Below are positions 11,657 to 22,615 of a DNA stretch of 64,000 bases, in pieces. The stretch comes from Stomoxys calcitrans (Eukaryota; Arthropoda; Insecta; Diptera; Muscidae). The position numbers and the translations under genes are program-made. Position 1 is the stretch's first letter, and every line of letters starts with the position of its first letter. The notes beneath the pieces are model-generated. The model saw nothing but the letters and a program-made list of their open reading frames with translations, did no database searches and had not been told where the DNA came from. The stretch spans positions 25,416,776-25,480,775 of the forward strand of contig NC_081555.1 in NCBI RefSeq assembly GCF_963082655.1, read 5' to 3'.

Positions 11657-13188
11657 AAACAAGTAAAAGCGTGCTACGTTCAGCTGGGCCGAAACTTATA
11701 TACCCTCTACCATAGATCGCATTTGTCAAGTTCTTTGAATGACTTTTTCAAAAATATATGAACTTTATCAAGTTATTGATCGACATGGACTGTACTTGTC
11801 ATGCCGTACAAGTCACATAAAACCAGTAAGGAAGGGCAAAAGTCGGGCGGTGCCGACTGTATAATACCCTACACCTACCCTATAAGTACAATGTGGGCTT
11901 TATATCCAATTCTGAACAAATTTTGATGGACCTGGGCGGACGTTTTCAGATGGGTTTTCCACCAAGTGAAAATCCTTTCTGCTTAATTTCGAGAGTTTCG
12001 GTTAGCAAATGACCATTTTATTGCATTATTACTGCAAATCGGACGAACATATATATGGGAGCTATATCCAAATCTGAACCCAATTTTTCCAATTTCAATA
12101 GGGTTCATCTCTAGTTCGAAAAACATGTCTGTACGAAATTTTAAGACGATCGGATGAAAACTGCGACCTGTACTTTATACACAAATTAACATGGACAGAC
12201 AGATAGACGAACATAGCAAAATCGAATCAGAAAGTGATTTTGAGTCGATCGGTACTCTTCTTTTGGCGTTACAAAGAAATTGTTGGAAGTCATACTAAAG
12301 ATGTCTAATCAGGAGATCGGTTAATATGGCGGCTATATCAGGATATGGACTGATTTAGACCATACTTAGCATAGTTGTTAGATGTCATACCAAAATAATA
12401 TGTGCACAATTGTAGCCAAATCGGATAAGAATTGCGCCCTCTAGAAGCTCAAGAAGTCTAATCGGGAGATCGGTTTATATGACAGCTATATCAGGATATG
12501 GACTGATTTAGACCATACATGACACAATTGTGGGAAGTCATAACAAAATTTCAGCCAAATCGGATTACAATAGCGCCTTCTAGAAGCTCAATTGGTCAAG
12601 ACTCAAGATAGGTTTATATCGCAGCTATATCAGGATATGGGCTGATTTAAACCATACTTGACACAGTTGTTATAAGTCATACTATATGTGTTAAAATTTC
12701 AGCGAAATTGGATAAGAATTGCGACCTCTAGAAGCTCAAGAAATCAAGACCCAAGATGGGTTTATATGACAGCTATATCAGGATATGGACTGATTTAGAA
12801 CATACTTGACGAAGTTGTTGGAAGTCATACCAAAACGATATGTGCAAAATTTCAGCCGGATCTGATAAGAATTACACCCTCTAGAAGCTCAAGAAATCAA
12901 GACCCATGATCGGTTTATATGGCAGCTATATCAAAACGTGGACCGTATGGCCCATTTACAATCCCAACCGATCTACACTAATAAGAAGTATTTGTGCAAA
13001 ATTTTAAGCGCCTAGCTTTACTGCTTCGAAAGTAAACGTGCTTTCAGACATGGCTATATCAACTTAAAATGTCATGACGATCAAGAATATATATACTTTA
13101 TGGGGTCTTAAGACGAATATTTCGAGGTGTTACAAAGGGAATGACGAAATTAGTTTGTCCCATTCCTATGGTGGAGGGTATAAAATTG
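11657..13188 (-). mobile_element. DINE/mini-me-like element, copy B, with a nested relative
   Basis: Begins AACAAGTAAAAGCGTGCTACG, CAGCTGGGCCGAAACTTATATACCC and ends with the other family block (CAAGAATATATATACTTTATGGGGTC ... CTATGGTGGAGGGTATAAAA). The interior has tandem units of about 135-150 bp with GATCGGTTTATATGGCAGCTATATCAGG, GACTGATTTAGACCATACTTGA and GCCCTCTAGAAGCTCAAGAA. It is interrupted at about 11819-12283 by a related insert. No protein is encoded, so mobility would depend on another element. Confidence 0.75.
11819..12283 (-). mobile_element. nested small DINE/mini-me-like subfamily element
   Basis: Starts ACCAGTAAGGAAGGGCAAAAGTCGGGCGGTGCCGACTG with TATAATACCCTACACC. It ends with ATGGACAGACAGATAGACGAAC, CGAATCAGAAAGTGATTTTGAGTCGATCGG, the reverse strand of a (GTCY)n block. 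It shares layout with the larger elements but has its own end sequences, and it splits copy B. It must be younger than copy B. Confidence 0.6.
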
Positions 13189-14345
13189 TTCAAATGTTTT
13201 GATTTGATTTATAAAATAGATTTTTTTAAAGATTTTAACATAAATTTTTTACACTTTGTTAAATTGCTGATTTTTGACTAGTTAATTTTTTATTATACCT
13301 CTTAACTAACTCAAGTTAGAATTTTTTAGGATTATTTGGGTATTTTTCTGCCCATTCGGCGTTAATGGGTTAAAACACATTAAAACATATGAGCATGTAT
13401 GTATGCTAATGCTTACCCTGACACACTGCGATATGCCCATATAATTAAGTTCACCACTCATAGTAAAAGCTTATTATTAAAAATGCAAAAACACTTACCT
13501 AAAAAGAGAAGATAGAGAAAAATCAATTATTAAACATCATTATTCATTAATCAACACTATTTTCTAAAGGATATACAAAAACAAAAAAAATGTTCATTAC
13601 ATACAAAACAAACAAAAAAAAATACCACTCAAAAACTTTCCAAGGTTTTTTTTTTGTTATTTGCTGTTCAAATTTTAATTACATCCCTCAAGAGGGCGTG
13701 TTGACCTTTTACAGTTATGCACGCCCTTTAAAAATGTAACTAAAAAGGTTTTTAGCAGATTCATAGTTTTTCTATATAACGTCGTTGTGATTGCCAGCCA
13801 TTGCAATGCCACTTGTCCAGGGACAAATTGATAAAACACGTATAGCCGATATTACAGAAACCAAAGTTAAACCAAAACAAAAATTTATAAAGGAAATTTT
13901 TGCAACAAACAAACACTAGCAGAAGCAACTGCTTGCTCGCTGCACCACTAATTTGATTGAGGCAATAAGTAAAATGTAAATAACACTGTGGGAAAATCAA
14001 TGGTCAGAGAGCGTGAAAGAGAAAGAGAGAGAGACTGAAGAATCTAAATGTGACAACACAACATTGAGATGATTGTTCAATGATAACGGTCTCTGTGATT
14101 AATGATAAGAATGACCCTGCAATGATGCTGTCAAAACAAGCCGATACGATTTGCTTACATGGATACCGTTGTGGGAAAAATGACGTTTAACATCACAAGG
14201 TGAAAAACAGTATTTAATGCAAATGGGTGGAATTTTATTTTGCATATTTATTAAACCATTAGATGTAATGTATGATAGAAATTGGACTAGCTCTCGGGTC
14301 AAACAAGTACAAATTTCTAAATATCAGTTTAAGGATGGCAATAAG
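13189..14345. other. non-coding sequence, no recognised gene
   Basis: AT-rich intron. The 79-residue minus frame at 13761-14000 shows no family motif. A short GAGAGAAAGAGAGAGAG run lies near 14010-14035. Confidence 0.45.
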
Positions 14346-14351
14346 TAGATT

Positions 14352-15996
14352 TTTATACCCTCCACCATAAGATGGGGGGTATACTAATTTCGTCATTCTG
14401 TTTGTAACTACTCGAAATATTCGTCTGGGACCCCATAAAGTATATATATTCTTGATCGTCGCGACATTTTATGTCGATCTAGCCATGTCCGTCCGTCTGT
14501 CCGTCCGTCTGTCTGTCGAAAGCACGCTAACTTCCGAAGGAGTAAAGCTAGCCGCTTGAAATTTTGCACAAATACTTCTTATTAGTGTAGGTCGGTTGGT
14601 ATTGTAAATGGGCCATATCGGTCCATGTTTTGATATAGCTGCCATATAAACCGATCTTGGGTCTTGACTTCTTGAGCCTCTAGAGTGCGCAATTCTTATC
14701 CGATTGGAACGAAATTTTGCACGACGTGTTTTGCTATGATATTCAACTACTGTGCCAAGTATAGTTCACATCGGTTCATAACCTGATATAGCTGCCATAT
14801 AAACCGATCTTGGGTCTTGACTTCTTGAGCCTCTAGCGTGCGCAATTCTTATCCGATCAGAATGAAATTTTGCACGACGTGTTATGTTATGATATCCAAC
14901 AACTGCGCCAAGTATGGTTTAAATCGGTCCATAACCTGATATAGCTGCCATATAAACCGATCTTGGGTCTTGACTTCTTGAGCCTCTAGAGTGCGTAATT
15001 CTTATCCGATTGGAATGAAATTTTGCACGACGTGTTTTGTTATGATATCCAACAACTGTGCCAAGTATAGTTCAAATCGGTTCATAACGTGATATAGCTG
15101 CCATATAAACCGATCTTGGGTCTTGACTTCTTGAGCCTCTAGCGTGCGCAATTCTTATCCGATCAGAATGAAATTTTGCACGACGTGTTTTGTTATGATA
15201 CCCAACAACTGTGCCAAGTATGGTTTAAATCGGTCCATAACGTGATATAGCTGCCATATAAACCGATCTTGGGTCTTGACTTCTTGAGCCTCTAGAGGGC
15301 ACAATTCTTATCCGATTTGAATGAATTTTTGCACGAAGTATTTCGGTATGATATCCAACAACTGTGCCAAGTATGGTTGAAATCGGTCCATAACCTGATA
15401 TAGCTGTCATATAAACCGATCTGGGATCTGGATCTGGGATCTTCTTGAGCTTCTAGAGGGCGCAATTCGTATCCGATTTGGCTGAAATTTTGCATGACGT
15501 ATTTTATTTTTACTTTCAACAACTGTGTCAAATAAGGTTCAAATCGGTTCATAACCTGATATAGCTGCCATATAAACCGATCTGGGATCTTGACTTCTTG
15601 ACCCCTAGAGGTCGCAATTATTATCCGATATGCCTGAAATTTTGTATAACGGATCCTCTCATGACCATCAACAAACGTGTTTATTATGGTCTGAATCGGT
15701 CTATAGCCCGATACAAATCCCATATAAATCGTTCTCTCTATTTTACTTCGTGAGCCCCAATGGGCGCAATTCTTATACGAATTGACTGAAATTTTACACA
15801 GGTCTCCAACACATAATTTAATTGTGGTCCGAACCGGACCATATCTTGATATCGTTTTAATAGCAGAGCAACTCTTTTCTTATATCCTTTTTTGCCTAAG
15901 AAGAGATGCCGGGAAAAGAACTCGACAAATGCGATCCATGGTGGAGGGTATATAAGATTCGGCCCGGCCGAACTTAGCACGCTTTTACTTGTTTTC
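14352..15996 (+). mobile_element. DINE/mini-me-like element, copy C, most complete
   Basis: The best full-length representative, about 1.64 kb. Left end: TTATACCCTCCACCATAAGATGGGGGGTATACT. Then a (TA)n core, AAAGTATATATATTCTTGATCG, and a (GTCY)n tract, GTCCGTCCGTCTGTCCGTCC. Next is the conserved GCCGCTTGAAATTTTGCACAAATACTTC, followed by about eight tandem units of about 153 bp. The GCCATATAAACCGATC motif recurs at 14641, 14793, 14947, 15100, 15253, 15406 and 15567. Right end: GGTGGAGGGTATATAAGATTCGGCCCGGCCGAACTTAGCACGC then TTTTACTTGTTTTC. Left and right ends share an inverted GGTGGAGGGTATA motif. The (TA)n plus (GTCY)n pair is the hallmark of mini-me repeats. Central tandem repeats are typical of DINE-1/Helentron-type elements. 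There is no coding capacity. Confidence 0.8.
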
Positions 15997-16540
15997 ATTA
16001 TATGGTAATGTCATAGGAAATAGTAGTGGCAAAGAAAAATTGTTTTATTTTTGTTATTGACCCAAAAACTCGAAAACAATAGTAGGCATGCCTCTTTTTT
16101 AACACAATGTGTTGTATAGTAGATTTATTATTTTATTTACAAGTATGTATCTCTAAATTCAAGTTTAAAATATATAATATAGCCATAAAGTATTCTGATC
16201 AATTAACGACATTAATATCATAATATTTTATTAACGCCTTACGGCGTTGAGAAATGAAAATAGTCCCATATTTCTTCTGTTAAAGACTTCAAAGTGTTAA
16301 TGACACACATTTTGTGAAACATCCTGACATCTGCTCTTAACGAAATGCCATTAAAATACAAAGGCGAAAATACAATACAGTACGTATGTATTTAGCCTAC
16401 AAATGGGATACATTTTTCGTGATATTGCATATAGCAGCAAGCTACACTGAGGTCATTTTTTATTGAGATATTAATTCCAATGCAAAAATTAAACCTTTTT
16501 TATTTTTGTTGTTGAGTTTGTTTTTATTTTTACTCCAATA
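15997..16540. other. non-coding sequence, no recognised gene
   Basis: AT-rich spacer between two DINE-like copies. No gene, ends or motifs are recognised. Confidence 0.45.
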
Positions 16541-16542
16541 TA

Positions 16543-16625
16543 AAACAAGTGAATGCGTGCTACGTTCTGCTGGGACGAATCTTACATACCCTCCACCATG
16601 GATTGCGAAGCTAAAGGTAAATCTT
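16543..16625 (-). mobile_element. DINE-like end fragment, copy D
   Basis: Only the AAAACAAGTGAATGCGTGCTACG, CTGGGACGAATCTTACATACCC, CCACCATGGATTGCG end of the family remains. It is followed by unrelated AT-rich sequence with repeated AATTAAAAATTTAATTGA. Confidence 0.6.
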
Positions 16626-16792
16626 TACAAGAAATACGCGTGGATTCGTATATATTTGGCCAAGAATTATTCTCTCTACACAGAAAAAAATATCACGAAA
16701 ATTTTTTCAATTAAAAATTTAATTGAAAATAAAAATGTTTTTAATTAAAAATTTAATTGAATCATTCATTTTATAATGGAATCCGAATCTAA

Positions 16793-17815
16793 TTATACCC
16801 ACCACCATAAAATGGGGGCATACTAATCTAGTCATTCCGTCTGTAACACCTCGAAATATTCGTCTAAGACCCCATTAGGTATATATAATCCTGATAGTCT
16901 CGACGCTCTGAGTCGATTTGGACTTGTTCGTCAGCCCGTCCGTCTGTTAAAATCACAATAGCGGTCGAACGCGTAAAGCTAGCCGCTTGAAATTTTACAC
17001 AGATACTCAATATTGGTGTAGGCCGTTGGGGAACGCAAATGGGCCATATCGGTCCTCATTTACATATAGCTCCCATATAAACCGATCTTCTGATTTGACT
17101 TCTTGAGCCCCTGGAAACCGCAATTTTTGTCCGATTTGGCTGAAATTGAGCATGTATTGTTTTCTTATGACTTCCAACAACTATGACAAGTACGGTTCAA
17201 ATCGGTCTATAACCTGATATAGCTCACATATAAACCGATCTCCCGATTTGACTTCTTGAGTCCTTACAAGCCTCAAGTTTTGTCCGATTTGGATGAAATT
17301 TAGATAGATACATCCCAAATCTGTCTATAAACTGATATAGCTCCCATATAAATCGATTTCCCGATTTGACGTCTTGAGCCCTTACAAGCCGAAATTTTTG
17401 TCCGTTTTGGTTGAAACTAAGCATGAGGTGTTCCGTTATGACTTTCAACAACTGTGCCAAGAATGTTCCGATTCGGTCTATATCCTGATATAGCTCCCAT
17501 ATAAACCGGTCACCCGATTTAAATTCTTGAGCCCTTACAAGCCTCAATTTTTGTCCGATTTGGATGAAATTAAGCATGTAGTGTTTTTTGCTGATATAGC
17601 TTCCATATAAATCGATTTCCCGATTTGACTTCTTGAGCCCTTACAAACCGCAATTTTTGTCCGATTTGGATGAAACTAAGCATGTAGTGTTTTGTTATGA
17701 CTTTCAACAACTGTGCCAAGTACGGTTCAAATCGATCTATAACCAGATATAGCTCCCATATAAATCGATCTCACAATTTGACTTTTTGAGCCCTTACAAG
17801 ACGCAACTTTTGTCC
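16793..17815 (+). mobile_element. DINE/mini-me-like element, copy E, truncated
   Basis: The left end ATACCCACCACCATAAAATGGGGG is followed by the TATATA core, a short CCCGTCCGTCTG block and degenerate tandem units (CTCCCATATAAACCGATC, CGATTTGACTTCTTGAGCCCTTACAAG). It stops abruptly at about 17815, next to a LINE RT scrap, without the GGCCGAAC end. Confidence 0.7.
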
Positions 17816-17934
17816 TAGAGCCTCAAGAGCATCTGATTGCGCTACACCTATACCGCCGATGGATAATGACTATCGTAAAGGGTCAGTGAATCATTTATGT
17901 GACAACAAAAAGTACTGGGACTTACGTGCATTAA

Positions 17935-18180
17935 AATCTACTCTGTTCAAACGACCCCACTCCGAAATGTCCAGCAAGTCCTGGTAGTGTTGTATCTTTC
18001 ACAATCCACCTCTTGTACACTATTTTTTGAAGACTCGGCCAATGGTCGAAAGCAAATAATTGACTGAGGTTGTAAATGAGTAGATCGGGCTCGAAGTTTG
18101 ACTCAAAAAGATCATCAATGAAAGTAAGAAAAAGAACAGAGCCTTGTGGTAATCGTGCGGCCAATTTATATTCAATGGAT
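17935..18180 (-). pseudogene. LINE reverse transcriptase fragment (I/Jockey-like)
   Basis: On the minus strand one frame reads LPQGSVLFLTFIDDLFESN, matching the conserved PQGSVLxPxLFxxFINDL block of LINE RT. It continues into a region resembling the LIYSFADDS block, but with a frameshift, giving LIYNLSQL in one frame and PIYSFTTS in another. The rest of the RT is missing. The upstream part of the longer open frame is actually translated SINE sequence. Dead fragment. Confidence 0.7.
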
Positions 18181-18189
18181 GAGGACCAC

Positions 18190-18312
18190 GCCGGTCGGAT
18201 TCGGCAATAAAAAGGAGGTCCCTTATCATTGAGCTTAAACTTGAAGCGGACAGCGCTCATTGATATGTGAGAAGTTTTCCCCTGTTCCTTGATGGAGTGT
18301 TCATGGGCAAAA
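18190..18312 (+). mobile_element. tRNA-derived SINE, 3' half
   Basis: Contains GGATTCGGCAATAAAAAGGAGGTCCC, TTATCATTGAGCTTAAACTTGA, CACTCATTGATATGTGAGAAG-like and CTGTTCCTTGATGGAGTGTTCATGGGCAAAA. This is the same body as the reverse strand of the full copy at 61219-61502. The tRNA head is lost. It abuts the LINE RT fragment and creates a spurious chimeric open frame on the minus strand. Confidence 0.75.
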
Positions 18313-19240
18313 GTTGTTAGAATTAATTAAAAAAACCCCAATTGAGGAGCCATTTGATAGTGAACCTGGTAAACGCAGAAGGGGAAATCTGACACTCGAT
18401 GAAAACACCAGGTAGAGAAAGTCTATGTGTTATTTGAGAATGAGTGCAGAATAGTCTAATGGTGATTTCGATTGTGAAAAAAAAGTGCAGCATTTTTTCG
18501 ACATGTTGCACTGAGATCGAAATTTTGTGTTCGATTCTCCAAAAAAGTGTAACCCCACCACCGGGTAAATGTTCGTTTGTAATGGTGTTGCCCACTGAAA
18601 GTGAAAAAATGCTGCATTTTCTACACCGTGGCTAGGCTAGGATGGAGAATGCCGCACTTTAAATCAGCTGCTATCATCTCATGTGCATGCCACCGTTCAA
18701 GCAAATTTTGGTTGAAAAGAAGAAGAAGAAAACAATTTGTAGAATGTTTGGCAAAATATTAAAAAGAAATACATAAAAAAAGGAAAAAGTAATCGCGTTT
18801 TATTTAGCTAACGGCATATTAGATGCATTGCTACATTTTACAGCATTATTTGGTTGAAATTACAATATACGGGCATATTAACATGTTCGATTGAAAATGT
18901 AAAAAGTGTAAAACTATGAGAGGGATAAGGCAGCATTCCCAAAATGTTGTCCCGTATAAGTGCAACATTAGTGTAACATTTTTTTTCAGAATCGAAATCA
19001 CCATAAGCAATTGGAAATCTATTCAAAGTTCGGCTAAGTAAGTTAGTAAAGCCAAAAACAAACTTTTCAAAAATTTTGTATATCAATAACACCTGCATTA
19101 ACACTCGAACCCATTAAACCATAAGAAATGTACAAACTATAGTATAGATTGGTTCGTCTTTTGTTTATTTACAACGAATATCATCAAACGATCAAAAACA
19201 CTTTTCATGGGAATGTTTCAACTGCAGGTGCATCAACGTA
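18313..19240. other. non-coding sequence, no recognised gene
   Basis: The small open frames on both strands at 18323-19104 overlap each other, lack family motifs and are treated as chance. The phrase GTGCAGCATTTTTTCGAC, its variant AAAATGCTGCATTTTC and AGCAGCATTCCCAAAATG-like text recur, hinting at an old degraded repeat. Confidence 0.35.
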
Positions 19241-19244
19241 AATA

Positions 19245-19493
19245 TTGGGTTGCCCAAAAAGTAATTGCGGATTTTTCATATAGTCGGAGTGGACAAATTT
19301 TTTCACAGCTTTTGACTCTGTAATTGCATTTCTTCTGTAATTCTTTCTTCTGTCAGTTATCAGCTGTTGCTTTTAGCTTGCTTTAGAAAAACAGTGTAAA
19401 AAAAGTATATTCGATTAAAGTTCATTCTAAGCTTTATTAAAAATGCATTTACTTTCTTTTAAAAAATCCGCAATTACTTTTTGGGCAACCCAA
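19245..19493 (+). mobile_element. mariner-type MITE, copy 1
   Basis: The element is 249 bp between TA dinucleotides (19243-19244 and 19494-19495). Terminal inverted repeats of about 32 bp start TTGGGTTGCCCAAAAAGTAA at both ends and are essentially identical. There is no coding capacity. The ends resemble those of mellifera-subfamily mariners (TTGGGTTG...). It is a non-autonomous deletion derivative that would need a mariner transposase. A second copy in the opposite orientation lies at 23562-23797. Confidence 0.9.
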
Positions 19494-19495
19494 TA

Positions 19496-20740
19496 ATTCT
19501 GTTTTAAGACAACAACAAAATGTAAGGATAGATAACCTGGTTATTTACTACAATTAAAGCAAATTTCCCTTAAACACTTACTATGGTACTAAGGGAAATT
19601 TCCACCTCATCTCAATTTGAAAAATTTTGAATTTTTTTTAAATAAATCACGATTGTACAAACTTTGCATATGATTTGTAAAACAATTGCACAAATTAAAG
19701 CTCTCACACTCGGTTATTCGGGCAAACATCATTATAAAACAAAAATGTATTAATAGAAAAAATATTTCGTATCCCCAAAAACGAAAAAGTAAAAAAAAAC
19801 CTTAAAACTCATTTCAATAAATTTTGGACGAAAGCCAAAATAAAAAAAAATTATCGATAGCCCAAAGAAGCGCAAGAGCAACAAAATTCGTAAATAAGAT
19901 ACACACACACACACACATATTCCTCATAAGAGTGAGAAAATAAACAAAAGCAAAAACCCAAAGATTCATCAATGAAGAAAAAAAGTTCTGGCGCAAACAA
20001 AAAAAAGACGAAAATTTAGAAAAAGCGGGATACATTTACATAAAAAATGTCAAATAGCAAGAAAGTATCCCTTTAAAAATTAAAGAGTCCAAAATTGGCT
20101 TTGCAGCCAATAACATAAATATTAAAAATGATTTTCATTTCAGTCAAACAATTTAATCTCAATGAATGCTGCGGCAAGTGAGGAATGTCTCTCATTCTCT
20201 ATCTCTCTTTCTCCTTTTGTCTTTCAACCTCACTAGTGCAGATTTATCGCACAACAAAAGAGATTTAGTAAAAATGCATACTCAGTTGTTGGTTTTTTTC
20301 CAGATTGACTTAGTGCCTACTATTTAACACAAATTTATACAAAAATTCGTAATTGAGGTTTGTGTTTCGGTTTTTTACTTTTGTCATTTTGTATTTGTAG
20401 GTCTTGAGGTATGTGGGTCAATAACTTGACAGTAGAATGCTGTCGTCAGGCAACAACAAATCATCAGAATTATAGACACGTTCGCACCATGTCTTGTGTG
20501 AATGTCCCTCTCTCTTTCTCTTAACGTTGTGGTTCGGTCAATGGCGCTCACTGTTACCCGTCGTATTTTTTCGTTAGTTATAAAATATTATGAGGGCGTC
20601 AGTCTGTATGGGGGTGTGTAATAGGCCTGCTTGATTTTGTAGCAGAAACGTTTCATTTATTTTGTTGTGTTCAGATTGAGGAGTTTTATGGAAATAAACT
20701 GATTATTACACATTGGCAAAAATAGCTTCTATCTTAAAAA
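19496..20740. other. non-coding sequence, no recognised gene
   Basis: AT-rich, with an (AC)n run near 19900-19918 and a pyrimidine-rich CTCTCTTTCTC stretch near 20505-20520. No gene is recognised. Confidence 0.45.
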
Positions 20741-20744
20741 ATAA

Positions 20745-20930
20745 AACCAGCAAAAGCGTGTAAGTTCGGCTGGAACGAACTGTATATTCTCTCAACTATG
20801 CATTGGATTTGTCAAATTCTTTGCATCGTTTTCCTTTATATGCAGAAACTAAAGTATAACTGATGTATTGGAAGAAATTTTTCTCAAGAGGAAGCTCTAG
20901 GGTGAAGGTTTACCTGGACCTCATGTATAC
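20745..20930 (-). mobile_element. DINE-like end fragment, copy F, abutting a satellite
   Basis: Family end AAAACCAGCAAAAGCGTG, AAGTTCGGCTGGAACGAACTG followed by GCATTGGATTTGTCAAATTC. Instead of the usual 150-bp units it runs straight into the 31-bp satellite. The satellite may therefore be the internal array of this copy. Confidence 0.55.
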
Positions 20931-22178
20931 AAGAAAGTGTACTAAAAGTACAGTTTCCAAAGGAAAGTGCACAAAATGTTGCCTTTCGCAAAGGAAAGTG
21001 TACAAATAGTAGCCTTTCCCAAAGGAAAGTGTACTAAAAGCACCATTTCCCAAAGGAATGTGTACTAAAAGTAGGCTTTCCCAAAGGAAAGTGTTCTAAA
21101 AGTAGCCTTTCCTAAAGGAAAGTGCACTAAAAGTACCATTTCCCAAAGGAGAGTGTATAAAAAGTAGTCTTTCCCAATGGGAAGTGTACTAATTGTAGCC
21201 TTTCCCAAAGGAAAGTGTACTATAAGTAGCCTTTCCCAAAGGAAAGTGTACTAAATGTGGCCTTTGCCAAAGGACAGCGTACTAAATGTTGCCTTTCCCA
21301 AAGGAAAGTGTACTAAAAGTAGCCATTCCCAAAGGAAGGTGTACTAAAAGTAGCCTTTCCCAAAGGAGAGCGTACAAAAAGTAGTCTTTCTCAATGTGAA
21401 GTGTACTATAATTAGCCTTTCCCAAAGGAAAGTGTACTAAAAGTAGCCTATCCCAAAGGAAAGTGTTCTAAAAGTAGCATTTCCCAAAGAAAAGTGTACT
21501 GAAAGTAGCCTTTCTTAAAGGAACGTGTATTAAAAGTAGCCTTTCCCAAAGGAAAGTGTACTAAAAGTATCCTTTCCCAAAGGTAAGTGTACTATAAGTA
21601 GTTTTTCCCAAAGTAAAGTGTACTAAAAGTAGCCTTTCTGAAAGGAAATGGTACTAAAGAAGCCTTTCCCAAAGGAAAGTGTACTTAATGCAGCCTTTCC
21701 CAAAGGAAAGTGTACTAATAGTAGCCTTTCCCAAAGGAAAGTGTACTAAAAGTAGCCTTTTCCGAAGGAAAGTGTACTAAATGTGGCCTTTCCCAAAGGA
21801 CAGCGTACTAAATGTTGCCTTTCCCAAAGGAAAGTGTACTAAAAGTAGCCTTCCCAAAGGAGAGTGTACTAAATGTAGCCTTTCCCAAAGGAAGGTGTTC
21901 TAAAAGTAGCCTTTCCCTAAGAAAAGTGTACTGAAAGTAGCCTTTCCCAAAGGAAAGTGTACTAAATGTGGCCTTTCCCAAAGGACAGTGTACTAAATTT
22001 AGCCTTTCCCAAGGGAAAGTGTACTAAAAGTAGCACTTCTCAAAGGAAAGAGAACTAAACGTAGCCCTTCATAAAGGAAAGTGTACTAAAACTATCTTTT
22101 CCAAAGGAAAGTGTACTAAAATTACCCTTTGCCAAAGGAAAGTGTACTTAAACTAGCCCTAACCAAAGGAATCCAAAT
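20931..22178. repeat. tandem satellite, unit about 31 bp, about 40 copies
   Basis: Consensus unit: CCTTTCCCAAAGGAAAG followed by TGTACTAAAAGTAG. The unit contains the self-complementary CTTTCC...GGAAAG, so each copy can fold into a 6-bp stem. Copies vary by point changes (GTAGCC, GTGGCC, GTTGCC) and a few by indels. A SINE interrupts the array at 22182-22440, and diverged units resume at 22440-22525. There is no coding sequence. It is not a CRISPR: there are no unique spacers and the host is a eukaryote. Confidence 0.93.
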
Positions 22179-22181
22179 GCA

Positions 22182-22440
22182 AAATGCAAATTTGCCCATG
22201 AACATTCCATAAAGGCACAAGGGCAAGCTTCAATGGTTCAAGTTTAAGCTCAATGATCAGGGGCCACCTTTTTATTGCCGAGTGACACCTCTTTGGGGAG
22301 AAGTTTTAACATGGTAAAGTACCTCACAAATGGAGCCAACATAAGAAGGGGATAACCATCGCTGAAAATTGTTTTTGATGTTCTCGCCAGGATTCGAATC
22401 CAGGCGTTCAGCATCATAGGCGGAAAGGAAATTTGTATAC
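22182..22440 (-). mobile_element. tRNA-derived SINE, inserted in the 31-bp satellite
   Basis: Read on the minus strand it has a B box (GGATTCGAATCC), AACATC, GGTTATCCCC, GGCTCC, CATGTTAAAACTTCTCCCC and ends near ATGCAAATTTTGC-like sequence. The outer tRNA A-box part is truncated. AAAGGAA occurs on both flanks and may be a short target duplication, though it is also part of the satellite unit. Confidence 0.8.
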
Positions 22441-22615
22441 TAACCCTTCTCAAAGGAAAGTATACTAAAACTACCCTTTTCCAATGAAAGTTTACTAAAA
22501 CCTTTCCCAAAAGAAAAGTGTATTTAAACTAACTTTTTCAATGAAACAAAATTTTCTCTAGAAATTATAATTTTTTAAAAAAATACTTTAGAAATAAAAG
22601 AAAATAAAACAAATA

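Noticed and set aside
17931..18260. 109-codon minus-strand protein as a single gene
   Set aside because: Its first third is translated SINE and the rest is an RT fragment with a frameshift, so the fusion is accidental.
20931..22178. CRISPR-like regular repeats
   Set aside because: Units are contiguous with no unique spacers, and the genome is clearly eukaryotic.
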